64,000 bases of DNA. Source: Clostridium sp. Cult1. Its GTDB lineage: Bacteria; Bacillota; Clostridia; Tissierellales; Tepidimicrobiaceae. The stretch is from the NCBI RefSeq assembly GCF_021655095.1, contig NZ_PPXW01000001.1, positions 2,479,384-2,543,383 on the forward strand, written 5' to 3'. A program made the translations under genes and the position numbers. How positions within the stretch are numbered: position 1 is the first letter of the stretch; every line of letters begins with the position of its first letter. Below the pieces are notes generated by a model, which saw only the letters and a list, made by a program, of their open reading frames with translations, was not told the DNA's origin and made no database searches. Shown one piece after another: positions 63,162-64,000 of this stretch.

Positions 63162-64000
63162 TTGATAACATATAATGAATTACTAAAACAAAAGCTAATA
63201 AGTGAATCTAATATAAATGATTCCGGCATCATAAAAGATCTAATAGATGAACACGATACTACTAAGATGTTGGAAGGCCAGAGGTACTATTATAACGAGA
63301 ATGATATTCTGGATAGAAAACAATTTTACTACAAAAATGGAGTTAAGACAGAAGATGATACGAAAGCAAATAACAAGATACCTCATAACTGGCACAAGCT
63401 ATTAGTAGACCAGAAGGTGGCATATTTAGTAGGTAAACCTGTAGTGCTCCAAGCAGGAGAAAATCAGAAGGAATACGAAGACAGACTTAACCTTATTCTT
63501 GGTGAAGAGTGGGATGATACACTAAACGAACTGGCAAAGAATAGTTCAAACAAGGGCACAGAGTGGCTACATGTCTATATAAACGAGGAGGGGCTATTCA
63601 AGTTTATCATTATTCCAGCAGAGGAAGTTATCCCTATATACGATACAAGCCTCCAGGAGAACTTAGAAGTAGTATTAAGATACTACTTAGTGGAGGTTAA
63701 TGGTAAAGAACGAATTAGAGTAGAGTGGTGGACAAGGGAGACAGTAACATTTTACATCCAGGACAATAGTGGAGATTTTGTATTAGATGATACAGAAAAT
63801 CCGAATCCCGACCATCATTTTTACTACAATGATATTGGCTATGGATGGACCAAAGTACCCTTTATAGAATTCCCGAATAACGAGGAAAGATTGTCAGATT
63901 TAAAATTTTACAAAGAACTAATAGATAGTTATGACTTAAATATATCGGATTTAGCCAATAACCTTGAAGAGGTACAAGAAATAATTATGGTCTTAAAAGG
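63162..64000 (+). CDS. Portal protein, N-terminal part (runs off the window)
   Basis: Open to the right edge; 279 codons visible from TTG 63162, AGGTGAT 4 bases upstream. Early segments MLEGQRYYYNENDILDRKQF, HNWHKLLVDQKVAYLVGKPV and the late KELIDSYDLNISDLANNLEE match the SPP1 Gp6-like portal family. It forms the dodecameric DNA channel at the capsid vertex. Confidence 0.92.
   Translation, partial: MITYNELLKQKLISESNINDSGIIKDLIDEHDTTKMLEGQRYYYNENDILDRKQFYYKNGVKTEDDTKANNKIPHNWHKLLVDQKVAYLVGKPVVLQAGENQKEYEDRLNLILGEEWDDTLNELAKNSSNKGTEWLHVYINEEGLFKFIIIPAEEVIPIYDTSLQENLEVVLRYYLVEVNGKERIRVEWWTRETVTFYIQDNSGDFVLDDTENPNPDHHFYYNDIGYGWTKVPFIEFPNNEERLSDLKFYKELIDSYDLNISDLANNLEEVQEIIMVLK

Larger units (their letters stand above)
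43555..64000. mobile_element. Prophage, left part (integrase to portal), continues past the window
   Basis: A temperate tailed-phage gene order: serine integrase, lysogeny module, repressor/Cro switch, early recombination and replication genes, late regulator, terminase, portal. It is inserted in a pilB-type gene. Portal and terminase of the PBSX/SPP1 kinds suggest a siphovirus- or myovirus-like head with headful or cos packaging undetermined. Confidence 0.95.

Noticed and set aside
1-64000. tRNA, rRNA or tmRNA genes
   Set aside because: I read for CCA ends, TTCGANNC arms and conserved rRNA segments and saw none besides the T-box leaders; a covariance search could still find one I missed.

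Overview
The window reads as low-GC DNA of a spore-forming, amino-acid-fermenting member of the Clostridia/Tissierellia. The reasons are AT-rich codon use, T-box leaders, sigma-K and spore-surface genes, and the end of an ornithine-fermentation locus (GlmL-type reactivator plus ornithine racemase). It has two parts: host chromosome from 1 to about 43,555, and the left half of an integrated prophage from about 43,555 to the right edge.

Host part. 1-2.4 kb: 3' end of the ornithine locus. 2.4-11.3 kb: rarA, asnS and leuS each behind its own T-box (specifiers AAC and CTC), a DegV protein, an SDR threonine dehydrogenase and a nucleotidyltransferase. 11.4-16.0 kb: a decayed sugar/spore-glycan cluster with stop codons, frameshifts and truncations in four consecutive genes (DegT aminotransferase, nucleotide-sugar dehydrogenase, formyltransferase, CgeB-like glycosyltransferase); only one GT2 glycosyltransferase is intact. 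16.1-18.4 kb: a DUF3343 protein, a propeller-like protein and a probable spore-surface protein. 18.5-25.5 kb: iscR-iscS-iscU, a PRC-barrel protein, an AI-2E-type permease and alaS. 25.6-37.5 kb: a conserved housekeeping run (ireB, ruvX, DUF1292, fur, RNase J, split lysine exporter, YlbF, QueT, mltG, trmR, trhP, udk), with a membrane phosphatase-like gene and an aldo/keto reductase placed between ireB and ruvX. 37.6-42.5 kb: a class B PBP, an uninterrupted sigK, a polysaccharide deacetylase, a YhcN lipoprotein and aroE.

Prophage part. A large serine recombinase has inserted the element exactly inside the Walker A motif of a pilB/gspE-type ATPase, and the last codons of the recombinase are read from host DNA. 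The lysogeny module holds the integrase, a membrane-anchored ComEC-like metallo-beta-lactamase, a 43-codon gene under a promoter with two SOS-like boxes, a short repressor without a cleavage domain, and a Cro-like gene with repeated GGGAC operators. The early region encodes Gp157, RecT, an O-like replication protein with three palindromic iterons inside its gene (probable origin), a DnaC-type loader, RecU, a metallopeptidase-like protein and a ParB-like protein. The late region begins with an HNH protein, a RinA/ArpU-like regulator and a DNA adenine methylase cassette bracketed by twin terminators, followed by small and large terminase and the start of the portal gene. Tail and lysis genes, attR and the 3' half of pilB lie beyond the right edge.

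The most interesting candidate system is the lysogeny control: a repressor that cannot self-cleave, next to a tiny gene with LexA-like boxes that could act as an SOS-induced antirepressor, in a phage that also inactivates a pilus/DNA-uptake ATPase and carries a surface-exposed ComEC-type hydrolase.
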